Shown one piece after another: positions 26,115-38,600 of a stretch of 64,000 nucleotides of DNA. The position numbers and the translations under genes were made by a program. Numbering within the stretch: the first letter of the stretch is position 1; every line of letters begins with the position of its first letter. The stretch comes from Paratinospora sagittata. Taxonomy: Eukaryota; Streptophyta; Magnoliopsida; Ranunculales; Menispermaceae. The DNA lies in the NCBI GenBank assembly GCA_035771175.1, contig CM069610.1, forward strand, positions 23,526,501-23,590,500, given 5' to 3'. Below the pieces are notes generated by a model. That model had not been told where the DNA came from and did not search any database. It was given only the letters and a program-made list of their open reading frames with translations.

Positions 26115-27301
26115 TGTAGACTTCGAAAGCTATTGTTTGATGTGTTTTTGATGCAAGACAATTGATGTGTTCTTTTTTGTTGTGTTATCTTACCGAGACC
26201 ACTTCATATATACTTACAACTTAAAACAATGGATAGCCTCTGCAAATCTAAGCACAAAAGGGATCAAATGAAGGACTTGCTGATCAACGACGTTATCATC
26301 AAGACAGATTGCAATTTTGATTCTATTCGAAGCTTGTTTTGACAAATGCAAGAATCAATACTTTCTCCTCTTGAAAAACTCTTTGGAAAGCTCAATCTAA
26401 CTTGCAAAAATCGTGTGTGTTGTATTTTTAAAAATCAGAGAATGAGTGTTTTATAAAATTAGAAGTTGCGGGTTAAAGGGCAAGAGAGTACAAAATGATT
26501 TGAATTCAAAACATTGTTTAATCTAAAGTTGTTTTGGGCGTGCGAGACAATGGGAATCATCTAGGTGTTAGTAGAGAATATTTCAATTAAGACAACCTGG
26601 AGAAATTGTATAAGGAATAGAAAAATCGAGCAGCCAGAAGTGCCCACATTTTTCTCGTTAGAAATATCAGATTTTTTTCACAGACGTGGATAGCGTGCTA
26701 TTGGGTTGTGTATCATGTTCTCAATTGACAGATAGCAGGCTATAGCAGATCGATATACACAAACCCGAGAGCTCGAGTTTTACGGACTTTCCGATAGCGT
26801 GTTATCGAGGCCTATATCGCGCTATTGCCCATTTTACTAAAAATGGAAAGGTCACGGCAACAGCTTTATAGCGAAGTATCAAAGGGGATAGCGCGGTATA
26901 GACAATTTTTCAGAATAACAAATGTTTTGTTATAGAACCCTATCAGCGTGCCGTCAACACTGATAGTGCGCTAGTGCCTTCAGGAAAATCTTGGCAAATT
27001 GCTGGATATCCTTAGTTTTGTAAAATTAATATTTTGACACTCAAGAACCATTCCATTAACTCAAAACATATTGTATAAGATTAAAAACTTTTAAATAATT
27101 CAAAACTCATTGAAATTATGATTAAAACCTTTCGGAAAACATTTTTTCAAAATGAAATACTATATCGAAGTGATTTTGAAGACTTTGCAGATTTCAGAGT
27201 TTTAGTGCTGAGATTGATCGAGAGGTTACCCTACACACCAAAGATCAAACTATTGCGTTACTTAGGCATGAGATATGTCTTCGTTCTTTTAGCTTGATCT
27301 T
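26115..27301. repeat. Unit 23: monomer with private substitutions
   Basis: Has 'gggatcaaatg' near 26262 instead of 'gggataaaatg' and 'gcagcc' near 26631 instead of 'gcaacc'. The first change creates a stop in the minus-strand 67-codon frame seen in most other units, showing that frame is not maintained. The unit combines 'cacaaaag' with the 'ctcctcttg' and 'tttttaaaaa' variants. Confidence 0.85.
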
Positions 27302-30300
27302 TGTAGACTTCGAAAGCTATTGTTTGATGTGTTTTTGATGCAAGACAATTGATGTGTTCTTTTTTGTTGTGTTATCTTACCGAGACCACTTCATATATAC
27401 TTACAGCTTAAAACAATGGATAGCCTCTGCAAATCTAAGCACAAAAGGGATAAAATGAAGGACTTGCTGATCAACGACCTTATCATCAAGACAGATTGCA
27501 ATTTTGATTCTATTCGAAGCTTGTTTTGACAAATGCAAGAATCAATACTTTCTTCTCTTGAAAAACTCTTTGGAAAGCTCAATCTAACTTGCAAAAATCG
27601 TGTGTGTTGTATTTTTGAAAATCAGAGAATGAGTGTTTTATAAAATTAGAAGTTGCGGGTTAAAGGGCAAGAGAGTACAAAATGATTTGAATTCAAAACA
27701 TTGTTTAATCTAAAGTTGTTTTGGGCGTGCGAGACAATGGGAATCATCTAGGTGTTAGTAGAGAATATTTCAATTAAGACAACCTGGAGAAATTGTATAA
27801 GGAATAGAAAAATCGAGCAACCAGAAGTGCCCACATTTTTCTCGTTAGAAATATCAGATTTTTTTCACAGACGTGGATAGCGTGCTATTGGGTTGTGTAT
27901 CATGTTCTCAATTGACAGATAGCAGGCTATAGCAGATCGATATACACAAGCCCGAGAGCTCGAGTTTTACGGACTTTCCGATAGCGTGTTATCGAGGCCT
28001 ATATCGCTCTATTGCCCATTTTACTAAAAATGGAAAGGTCACGGCAACAGCTTTATAGCGAAGTATCAAAGGGGATAGCGCGGTATAGACAATTTTTCAG
28101 AATAACAAATGTTTTGTTATAGAACCCTATCAGCGTGCCGTCAACACTGATAGTGCGCTAGTGCCTTCAGGAAAATCTTGGCAAATTGCTGGATATCCTT
28201 AGTTTTGTAAAATTAATATTTTGACACTCAAGAACCATTCCATTAACTCAAAACATATTGTATAAGATTAAAAACTTTTAAATAATTCAAAACTCATTGA
28301 AATTATGATTAAAACCTTTCGGAAAACATTTTTTCAAAATGAAATACTATATCGAAGTGATTTTGAAGACTTTGCAGATTTCAGAGTTTTAGTGCTGAGA
28401 TTGATCGAGAGGTTACCCTACACACCAAAGATCAAACTATTGCGTTACTTAGGCATGAGATATGTCTTCGTTCTTTTAGCTTGATCTTTGTAGACTTCGA
28501 AAGCTATTGTTTGATGTGTTTTTGATGCAAGACAATTGATGTGTTCTTTTTTGTTGTGTTATCTTACCGAGACCACTTCATATATACTTACAACTTAAAA
28601 CAATGGATAGCCTCTGCAAATCTAAGCTCAAAAGGGATAAAATGAAGGACTTGCTGATCAACGACGTTATCATCAAGACAGATTGCAATTTTGATTCTAT
28701 TCGAAGCTTGTTTTGACAAATGCAAGAATCAATACTTTCTCCTCCTGAAAAACTCTTTGGAAAGCTCAATCTAACTTGCAAAAATCGTGTGTGTTGTATT
28801 TTTAAAAATCAGAGAATGAGTGTTTTATAAAATTAGAAGTTGCGGGTTAAAGGGCAAGAGAGTACAAAATGAATTGAATTCAAAACATTGTTTAATCTAA
28901 AGTTGTTTTGGGCGTGCGAGACAATGGGAATCATCTAGGTGTTAGTAGAGAATATTTCAATTAAGACAACCTGGAGAAATTGTATAAGGAATAGAAAAAT
29001 CGAGCAACCAGAAGTGCCCACATTTTTCTCGTTAGAAATATCAGATTTTTTTCACAGACGTGGATAGCGTGCTATTGGGTTGTGTATCATGTTCTCAATT
29101 GACAGATAGCAGGCTATAGCAGATCGATATACACAAACCCGAGAGCTCGAGTTTTACGGACTTTCCGATAGCGTGTTATCGAGGCCTATATCGCGCTATT
29201 GCCCATTTTACTAAAAATGGAAAGGTCACGGCAACAGCTTTATAGCGAAGTATCAAAGGGGATAGCGCGGTATAGACAATTTTTCAGAATAACAAATGTT
29301 TTGTTATAGAACCCTATCAGCGTGCCGTCAACACTGATAGTGCGCTAGTGCCTTCAGGAAAATCTTGGCAAATTGCTGGATATCCTTAGTTTTGTAAAAT
29401 TAATATTTTGACACTCAAGAACCATTCCATTAACTCAAAACATATTGTATAAGATTAAAAACTTTTAAATAATTCAAAACTCATTGAAATTATGATTAAA
29501 ACCTTTCGGAAAACATTTTTTCAAAATGAAATACTATATCGAAGTGATTTTGAAGACTTTGCAGATTTCAGAGTTTTAGTGCTGAGATTGATCGAGAGGT
29601 TACCCTACACACCAAAGATCAAACTAATGCCTTACTTAGGCATGAGATATGACTTCGTTCTTTTAGCTTGATCTTTGTAGACTTCGAAAGCTATTGTTTG
29701 ATGTGTTTTTGATGCAAGACAATTGATGTGTTCTTTTTTGTTGTGTTATCTTACCGAGACCACTTCATATATACTTACAGCTTAAAACAATGGATAGCCT
29801 CTGCAAATCTAAGCACAAAAGGGATAAAATGAAGGACTTGCTGATCAACGACCTTATCATCAAGACAGATTGCAATTTTGATTCTATTCGAAGCTTGTTT
29901 TGACAAATGCAAGAATCAATACTTTCTCCTCCTGAAAAACTCTTTGGAAAGCTCAATCTAACTTGCAAAAATCGTGTGTGTTGTATTTTTAAAAATCAGA
30001 GAATGAGTGTTTTATAAAATTAGAAGTTGCGGGTTAAAGGGCAAGAGAGTACAAAATGAATTGAATTCAAAACATTGTTTAATCTAAAGTTGTTTTGGGC
30101 GTGCGAGACAATGGGAATCATCTAGGTGTTAGTAGAGAATATTTCAATTAAGACAACCTGGAGAAATTGTATAAGGAATAGAAAAATCGAGCAACCAGAA
30201 GTGCCCACATTTTTCTCGTTAGAAATATCAGATATTTTTCACAGACGTGGATAGCGTGCTATTGGGTTGTGTATCATGTTCTCAATTGACAGATAGCAGG

Positions 30301-30862
30301 CTATAGCAGATCGATATACACAAACCCGAGAGCTCGAGTTTTACGGACTTTCCGATAGCGTGTTATCGAGGCCTATATCGCGCTATTGCCCATTTTACTA
30401 AAAATGGAAAGGTCACGGCAACAGCTTTATAGCGAAGTATCAAAGGGGATAGCGCGGTATAGACAATTTTTCAGAATAACAAATGTTTTGTTATAGAACC
30501 CTATCAGCGTGCCGTCAACACTGATAGTGCGCTAGTGCCTTCAGGAAAATCTTGGCAAATTGCTGGATATCCTTAGTTTTGTAAAATTAATATTTTGACA
30601 CTCAAGAACCATTCCATTAACTCAAAACATATTGTATAAGATTAAAAACTTTTAAATAATTCAAAACTCATTGAAATTATGATTAAAACCTTTCGGAAAA
30701 CATTTTTTCAAAATGAAATACTATATCGAAGTGATTTTGAAGACTTTGCAGATTTCAGAGTTTTAGTGCTGAGATTGATCGAGAGGTTACCCTACACACC
30801 AAAGATCAAACTAATGCCTTACTTAGGCATGAGATATGACTTCGTTCTTTTAGCTTGATCTT
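27302..30862. repeat. Units 24-26: transition to the second SNP set
   Basis: New linked variants first appear here: 'cttacagc' at offset 105, 'acgacctta' near offset 177, 'ctcctcctg' near offset 255, and 'gaattgaattc' near offset 385. Unit 24 has 'cacaagcccg' and 'tcgctctatt' (near 27948 and 28006). Units 25 and 26 have A-type ends. Unit 26 has 'cagatatttttc' near 30231. All three are still exactly 1,187 bp. Confidence 0.8.
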
Positions 30863-33800
30863 TGTAGACTTCGAAAGCTATTGTTTGATGTGTTTTTGAT
30901 GCAAGACAATTGATGTGTTCTTTTTTGTTGTGTTATCTTACCGAGACCACTTCATATATACTTACAGCTTAAAACAATGGATAGCCTCTGCAAATCTAAG
31001 CACAAAAGGGATAAAATGAAGGACTTGCTGATCAACGACCTTATCATCAAGACAGATTGCAATTTTGATTCTATTCGAAGCTTGTTTTGACAAATGCAAG
31101 AATCAATACTTTCTCCTCCTGAAAAACTCTTTGGAAAGCTCAATCTAACTTGCAAAAATCGTGTGTGTTGTATTTTTAAAAATCAGAGAATGAGTGTTTT
31201 ATAAAATTAGAAGTTGCGGGTTAAAGGGCAAGAGAGTACAAAATGAATTGAATTCAAAACATTGTTTAATCTAAAGTTGTTTTGGGCGTGCGAGACAATG
31301 GGAATCATCTAGGTGTTAGTAGAGAATATTTCAATTAAGACAACCTGGAGAAATTGTATAAGGAATAGAAAAATCGAGCAACCAGAAGTGCCCACATTTT
31401 TCTCGTTAGAAATATCAGATTTTTTTCACAGACGTGGATAGCGTGCTATTGGGTTGTGTATCATGTTCTCAATTGACAGATAGCAGGCTATAGCAGATCG
31501 ATATACACAAACCCGAGAGCTCGAGTTTTACGGACTTTCCGATAGCGTGTTATCGAGGCCTATATCGCGCTATTGCCCATTTTACTAAAAATGGAAAGGT
31601 CACGGCAACAGCTTTATAGCGAAGTATCAAAGGGGATAGCGCGGTATAGACAATTTTTCAGAATAACAAATGTTTTGTTATAGAACCCTATCAGCGTGCC
31701 GTCAACACTGATAGTGCGCTAGTGCCTTCAGGAAAATCTTGGCAAATTGCTGGATATCCTTAGTTTTGTAAAATTAATATTTTGACACTCAAGAACCATT
31801 CCATTAACTCAAAACATATTGTATAAGATTAAAAACTTTTAAATAATTCAAAACTCATTGAAATTATGATTAAAACCTTTCGGAAAACATTTTTTCAAAA
31901 TGAAATACTATATCGAAGTGATTTTGAAGACTTTGCAGATTTCAGAGTTTTAGTGCTGAGATTGATCGAGAGGTTACCCTACACACCAAAGATCAAACTA
32001 ATGCCTTACTTAGGCATGAGATATGACTTCGTTCTTTTAGCTTGATCTTTGTAGACTTCGAAAGCTATTGTTTGATGTGTTTTTGATGCAAGACAATTGA
32101 TGTGTTCTTTTTTGTTGTGTTATCTTACCGAGACCACTTCATATATACTTACAGCTTAAAACAATGGATAGCCTCTGCAAATCTAAGCACAAAAGGGATA
32201 AAATGAAGGACTTGCTGATCAACGACCTTATCATCAAGACAGATTGCAATTTTGATTCTATTCGAAGCTTGTTTTGACAAATGCAAGAATCAATACTTTC
32301 TTCTCTTGAAAAACTCTTTGGAAAGCTCAATCTAACTTGCAAAAATCGTGTGTGTTGTATTTTTGAAAATCAGAGAATGAGTGTTTTATAAAATTAGAAG
32401 TTGCGGGTTAAAGGGCAAGAGAGTACAAAATGATTTGAATTCAAAACATTGTTTAATCTAAAGTTGTTTTGGGCGTGCGAGACAATGGGAATCATCTAGG
32501 TGTTAGTAGAGAATATTTCAATTAAGACAACCTGGAGAAATTGTATAAGGAATAGAAAAATCGAGCAACCAGAAGTGCCCACATTTTTCTCGTTAGAAAT
32601 ATCAGATTTTTTTCACAGACGTGGATAGCGTGCTATTGGGTTGTGTATCATGTTCTCAATTGACAGATAGCAGGCTATAGCAGACCGATATACACAAACC
32701 CGAGAGCTCGAGTTTTACGGACTTTCCGATAGCGTGTTATCGAGGCCTATATCGCTCTATTGCCCATTTTACTAAAAATGGAAAGGTCACGGCAACAGCT
32801 TTATAGCGAAGTATCAAAGGGGATAGCGCGGTATAGACAATTTTTCAGAATAACAAATGTTTTGTTATAGAACCCTATCAGCGTGCCGTCAACACTGATA
32901 GTGCGCTAGTGCCTTCAGGAAAATCTTGGCAAATTGCTGGATATCCTTAGTTTTGTAAAATTAATATTTTGACACTCAAGAACCATTCCATTAACTCAAA
33001 ACATATTGTATAAGATTAAAAACTTTTAAATAATTCAAAACTCATTGAAATTATGATTAAAACCTTTCGGAAAACATTTTTTCAAAATGAAATACTATAT
33101 CGAAGTGATTTTGAAGACTTTGCAGATTTCAGAGTTTTAGTGCTGAGATTGATCGAGAGGTTACCCTACACACCAAAGATCAAACTATTGCGTTACTTAG
33201 GCATGAGATATGTCTTCGTTCTTTTAGCTTGATCTTTGTAGACTTCGAAAGCTATTGTTTGATGTGTTTTTGATGCAAGACAATTGATGTGTTCTTTTTT
33301 GTTGTGTTATCTTACCGAGACCACTTCATATATACTTACAACTTAAAACAATGGATAGCCTCTGCAAATCTAAGCTCAAAAGGGATAAAATGAAGGACTT
33401 GCTGATCAACGACGTTATCATCAAGACAGATTGCAATTTTGATTCTATTCGAAGCTTGTTTTGACAAATGCAAGAATCAATACTTTCTCCTCTTGAAAAA
33501 CTCTTTGGAAAGCTCAATCTAACTTGCAAAAATCGTGTGTGTTGTATTTTTAAAAATCAGAGAATGAGTGTTTTATAAAATTAGAAGTTGCGGGTTAAAG
33601 GGCAAGAGAGTACAAAATGATTTGAATTCAAAACATTGTTTAATCTAAAGTTGTTTTGGGCGTGCGAGACAATGGGAATCATCTAGGTGTTAGTAGAGAA
33701 TATTTCAATTAAGACAACCTGGAGAAATTGTATAAGGAATAGAAAAATCGAGCAACCAGAAGTGCCCACATTTTTCTCGTTAGAAATATCAGATTTTTTT

Positions 33801-34423
33801 CACAGACGTGGATAGCGTGCTATTGGGTTGTGTATCATGTTCTCAATTGACAGATAGCAGGCTATAGCAGATCGATATACACAAACCCGAGAGCTCGAGT
33901 TTTACGGACTTTCCGATAGCGTGTTATCGAGGCCTATATTGCGCTATTGCCCATTTTACTAAAAATGGAAAGGTCACGGCAACAGCTTTATAGCGAAGTA
34001 TCAAAGGGGATAGCGCGGTATAGACAATTTTTCAGAATAACAAATGTTTTGTTATAGAACCCTATCAGCGTGCCGTCAACACTGATAGTGCGCTAGTGCC
34101 TTCAGGAAAATCTTGGCAAATTGCTGGATATCCTTAGTTTTGTAAAATTAATATTTTGACACTCAAGAACCATTCCATTAACTCAAAACATATTGTATAA
34201 GATTAAAAACTTTTAAATAATTCAAAACTCATTGAAATTATGATTAAAACCTTTCGGAAAACATTTTTTCAAAATGAAATACTATATCGAAGTGATTTTG
34301 AAGACTTTGCAGATTTCAGAGTTTTAGTGCTGAGATTGATCGAGAGGTTACCCTACACACCAAAGATCAAACTATTGCATTACTTAGGCATGAGATATGT
34401 CTTCGTTCTTTTAGCTTGATCTT

Positions 34424-35605
34424 TGTAGACTTCGAAAGCTATTGTTTGATGTGTTTTTGATGCAAGACAATTGATGTGTTCTTTTTTGTTGTGTTATCTT
34501 ACCGAGACCACTTCATATATACTTACAACTTAAAACAATGGATAGCCTCTGCAAATCTAAGCTCAAAAGGGATAAAATGAAGGACTTGCTGATCAACGAC
34601 GTTATCATCAAGACAGATTGCAATTTTGATTCTATTCGAAGCTTGTTTTGGCAAATGCAAGAATCAATACTTTCTCCTCTTGAAAAACTCTTTGGAAAGC
34701 TCAATCTAACTTGTAAAAATCGTGTGTGTTGTATTTTTAAAAATCAGAGAATGAGTGTTTTATAAAATTAGAAGTTGCGGGTTAAAGGGCAAGAGAGTAC
34801 AAAATGATTTGAATTCAAAACATTGTTTAATCTAAAGTTGTTTTGGGCGTGCGAGACAATGGGAATCATCTAGGTGTTAGTAGAGAATATTTCAATTAAG
34901 ACAACCTGGAGAAATTGTATAAGGAATAGAAAAATCGAGCAACCAGAAGTGCCCACATTTTTTTCGTTAGAAATATCAGATTTTTTTCACAGACGTGGAT
35001 AGCGTGCTATTGGGTATCATGTTCTCAATTGACAGATAGCAGGCTATAGCAGATCGATATACACAAACCCGAGAGCTCGAGTTTTACGGACTTTCCGATA
35101 GCGTGTTATCGAGGCCTATATTGCGCTATTGCCCATTTTACTAAAAATGGAAAGGTCACGGCAACAGCTTTATAGCGAAGTATCAAAGGGGATAGCGCGG
35201 TATAGACAATTTTTCAGAATAACAAATGTTTTGTTATAGAACCCTATCAGCGTGCCGTCAACACTGATAGTGCGCTAGTGCCTTCAGGAAAATCTTGGCA
35301 AATTGCTGGATATCCTTAGTTTTGTAAAATTAATATTTTGACACTCAAGAACCATTCCATTAACTCAAAACATATTGTATAAGATTAAAAACTTTTAAAT
35401 AATTCAAAACTCATTGAAATTATGATTAAAACCTTTCGGAAAACATTTTTTCAAAATGAAATACTATATCGAAGTGATTTTGAAGACTTTGCAGATTTCA
35501 GAGTTTTAGTGCTGAGATTGATCGAGAGGTTACCCTACACACCAAAGATCAAACTAATGCCTTACTTAGGCATGAGATATGACTTCGTTCTTTTAGCTTG
35601 ATCTT
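34424..35605. repeat. Unit 30: first length-variant monomer, 1,182 bp
   Basis: The first indel of the array lies at about 35014, where 'gggttgtgtatc' becomes 'gggtatc' (5 bp lost). All 29 units to the left are exactly 1,187 bp. Units 34, 41, 49, 53 and 54 share the deletion together with 'atattgcgc' downstream, so the two changes travel as one haplotype. Confidence 0.9.
34538..34765 (+). other. Uninterrupted 75-codon plus-strand frame in unit 30
   Basis: The in-frame TGA of other units reads TGG here (34649-34651), so the ATG at 34538 runs to TAA 34763-34765. Near the middle is the stretch FWQMQESILSPLEKLFGKLN. I recognise no family. It lies inside a satellite monomer, is identical in unit 34, and otherwise carries the same substitutions as neighbouring broken copies. 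Either this is the older, undisrupted form or a single A-to-G change reopened it. I consider it very unlikely to be an expressed gene. Confidence 0.25.
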
Positions 35606-38600
35606 TGTAGACTTCGAAAGCTATTGTTTGATGTGTTTTTGATGCAAGACAATTGATGTGTTCTTTTTTGTTGTGTTATCATACCGAGACCACTTCATAT
35701 ATACTTACAACTTAAAACAATGGATAGCCTCTGCAAATCTAAGCACAAAAGGGATAAAATGAAGGACTTGCTGATCAACGACCTTATCATCAAGACAGAT
35801 TGCAATTTTGATTCTATTCGAAGCTTGTTTTGACAAATGCAAGAATCAATACTTTCTCCTCCTGAAAAACTCTTTGGAAAGCTCAATCTAACTTGCAAAA
35901 ATCGTGTGTGTTGTATTTTTAAAAATCAGAGAATGAGTGTTTTATAAAATTAGAAGTTGCGGGTTAAAGGGCAAGAGAGTACAAAATGAATTGAATTCAA
36001 AACATTGTTTAATCTAAAGTTGTTTTGGGCGTGCGAGACAATGGGAATCATCTAGGTGTTAGTAGAGAATATTTCAATTAAGACAACCTGGAGAAATTGT
36101 ATAAGGAATAGAAAAATCGAGCAACCAGAAGTGCCCACATTTTTCTCGTTAGAAATATCAGATTTTTTTCACAGACGTGGATAGCGTGCTATTGGGTTGT
36201 GTATCATGTTCTCAATTGACAGATAGCAGGCTATAGCAGATCGATATACACAAACCCGAGAGCTCGAGTTTTACGGACTTTCCGATAGCGTGTTATCGAG
36301 GCCTATATCGCGCTATTGCCCATTTTACTAAAAATGGAAAGGTCACGGCAACAGCTTTATAGCGAAGTATCAAAGGGGATAGCGCGGTATAGACAATTTT
36401 TCAGAATAACAAATGTTTTGTTATAGAACCCTATCAGCGTGCCGTCAACACTGATAGTGCGCTAGTGCCTTCAGGAAAATCTTGGCAAATTGCTGGATAT
36501 CCTTAGTTTTGTAAAATTAATATTTTGACACTCAAGAACCATTCCATTAACTCAAAACATATTGTATAAGATTAAAAACTTTTAAATAATTCAAAACTCA
36601 TTGAAATTATGATTAAAACCTTTCGGAAAACATTTTTTCAAAATGAAATACTATATCGAAGTGATTTTGAAGACTTTGCAGATTTCAGAGTTTTAGTGCT
36701 GAGATTGATCGAGAGGTTACCCTACACACCAAAGATCAAACTAATGCCTTACTTAGGCATGAGATATGACTTCGTTCTTTTAGCTTGATCTTTGTAGACT
36801 TCGAAAGCTATTGTTTGATGTGTTTTTGATGCAAGACAATTGATGTGTTCTTTTTTGTTGTGTTATCTTACCGAGACCACTTCATATATACTTACAGCTT
36901 AAAACAATGGATAGCCTCTGCAAATCTAAGCACAAAAGGGATAAAATGAAGGACTTGCTGATCAACGACCTTATCATCAAGACAGATTGCAATTTTGATT
37001 CTATTCGAAGCTTGTTTTGACAAATGCAAGAATCAATACTTTCTTCTCTTGAAAAACTCTTTGGAAAGCTCAATCTAACTTGCAAAAATCGTGTGTGTTG
37101 TATTTTTGAAAATCAGAGAATGAGTGTTTTATAAAATTAGAAGTTGCGGGTTAAAGGGCAAGAGAGTACAAAATGATTTGAATTCAAAACATTGTTTAAT
37201 CTAAAGTTGTTTTGGGCGTGCGAGACAATGGGAATCATCTAGGTGTTAGTAGAGAATATTTCAATTAAGACAACCTGGAGAAATTGTATAAGGAATAGAA
37301 AAATCGAGCAACCAGAAGTGCCCACATTTTTCTCGTTAGAAATATCAGATTTTTTTCACAGACGTGGATAGCGTGCTATTGGGTTGTGTATCATGTTCTC
37401 AATTGACAGATAGCAGGCTATAGCAGACCGATATACACAAACCCGAGAGCTCGAGTTTTACGGACTTTCCGATAGCGTGTTATCGAGGCCTATATCGCTC
37501 TATTGCCCATTTTACTAAAAATGGAAAGGTCACGGCAACAGCTTTATAGCGAAGTATCAAAGGGGATAGCGCGGTATAGACAATTTTTCAGAATAACAAA
37601 TGTTTTGTTATAGAACCCTATCAGCGTGCCGTCAACACTGATAGTGCGCTAGTGCCTTCAGGAAAATCTTGGCAAATTGCTGGATATCCTTAGTTTTGTA
37701 AAATTAATATTTTGACACTCAAGAACCATTCCATTAACTCAAAACATATTGTATAAGATTAAAAACTTTTAAATAATTCAAAACTCATTGAAATTATGAT
37801 TAAAACCTTTCGGAAAACATTTTTTCAAAATGAAATACTATATCGAAGTGATTTTGAAGACTTTGCAGATTTCAGAGTTTTAGTGCTGAGATTGATCGAG
37901 AGGTTACCCTACACACCAAAGATCAAACTATTGCGTTACTTAGGCATGAGATATGTCTTCGTTCTTTTAGCTTGATCTTTGTAGACTTCGAAAGCTATTG
38001 TTTGATGTGTTTTTGATGCAAGACAATTGATGTGTTCTTTTTTGTTGTGTTATCTTACCGAGACCACTTCATATATACTTACAACTTAAAACAATGGATA
38101 GCCTCTGCAAATCTAAGCTCAAAAGGGATAAAATGAAGGACTTGCTGATCAACGACGTTATCATCAAGACAGATTGCAATTTTGATTCTATTCGAAGCTT
38201 GTTTTGACAAATGCAAGAATCAATACTTTCTCCTCTTGAAAAACTCTTTGGAAAGCTCAATCTAACTTGCAAAAATCGTGTGTGTTGTATTTTTAAAAAT
38301 CAGAGAATGAGTGTTTTATAAAATTAGAAGTTGCGGGTTAAAGGGCAAGAGAGTACAAAATGATTTGAATTCAAAACATTGTTTAATCTAAAGTTGTTTT
38401 GGGCGTGCGAGACAATGGGAATCATCTAGGTGTTAGTAGAGAATATTTCAATTAAGACAACCTGGAGAAATTGTATAAGGAATAGAAAAATCGAGCAACC
38501 AGAAGTGCCCACATTTTTCTCGTTAGAAATATCAGATTTTTTTCACAGACGTGGATAGCGTGCTATTGGGTTGTGTATCATGTTCTCAATTGACAGATAG

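Larger units (their letters stand above)
30863..35605. repeat. Higher-order repeat I, copy 1 (units 27-30), 4,743 bp
   Basis: Four monomers, in order. Unit 27: 'cctta', 'ctcctcctg', 'gaattg', A end. Unit 28: 'ttcttctc', 'agaccgatat', 'tcgctctatt', B end. Unit 29: 'atattgcgc' and the 'ttgcattac' end. Unit 30: TGG for TGA, 'cttgtaaa', 'tttttttcgtt', a 5-bp deletion, A end. The same succession with the same rare variants follows directly in units 31-34. Confidence 0.9.

Noticed and set aside
34538..34765. 75-codon plus-strand frame as a real gene
   Set aside because: Only two of about 55 units have it, both from one block duplication. There is no recognised domain or purifying pattern, and it lies in homogeneous satellite DNA. 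Kept as a described feature, not as a CDS.
35008..35022. Retrotransposon primer-binding site (GGTATCA, as in initiator tRNA-Met sites)
   Set aside because: The heptamer appears only in units with the 5-bp deletion, where it is newly created. It is not followed by the expected further match, and no LTR ends, polypurine tract or polyprotein are present.
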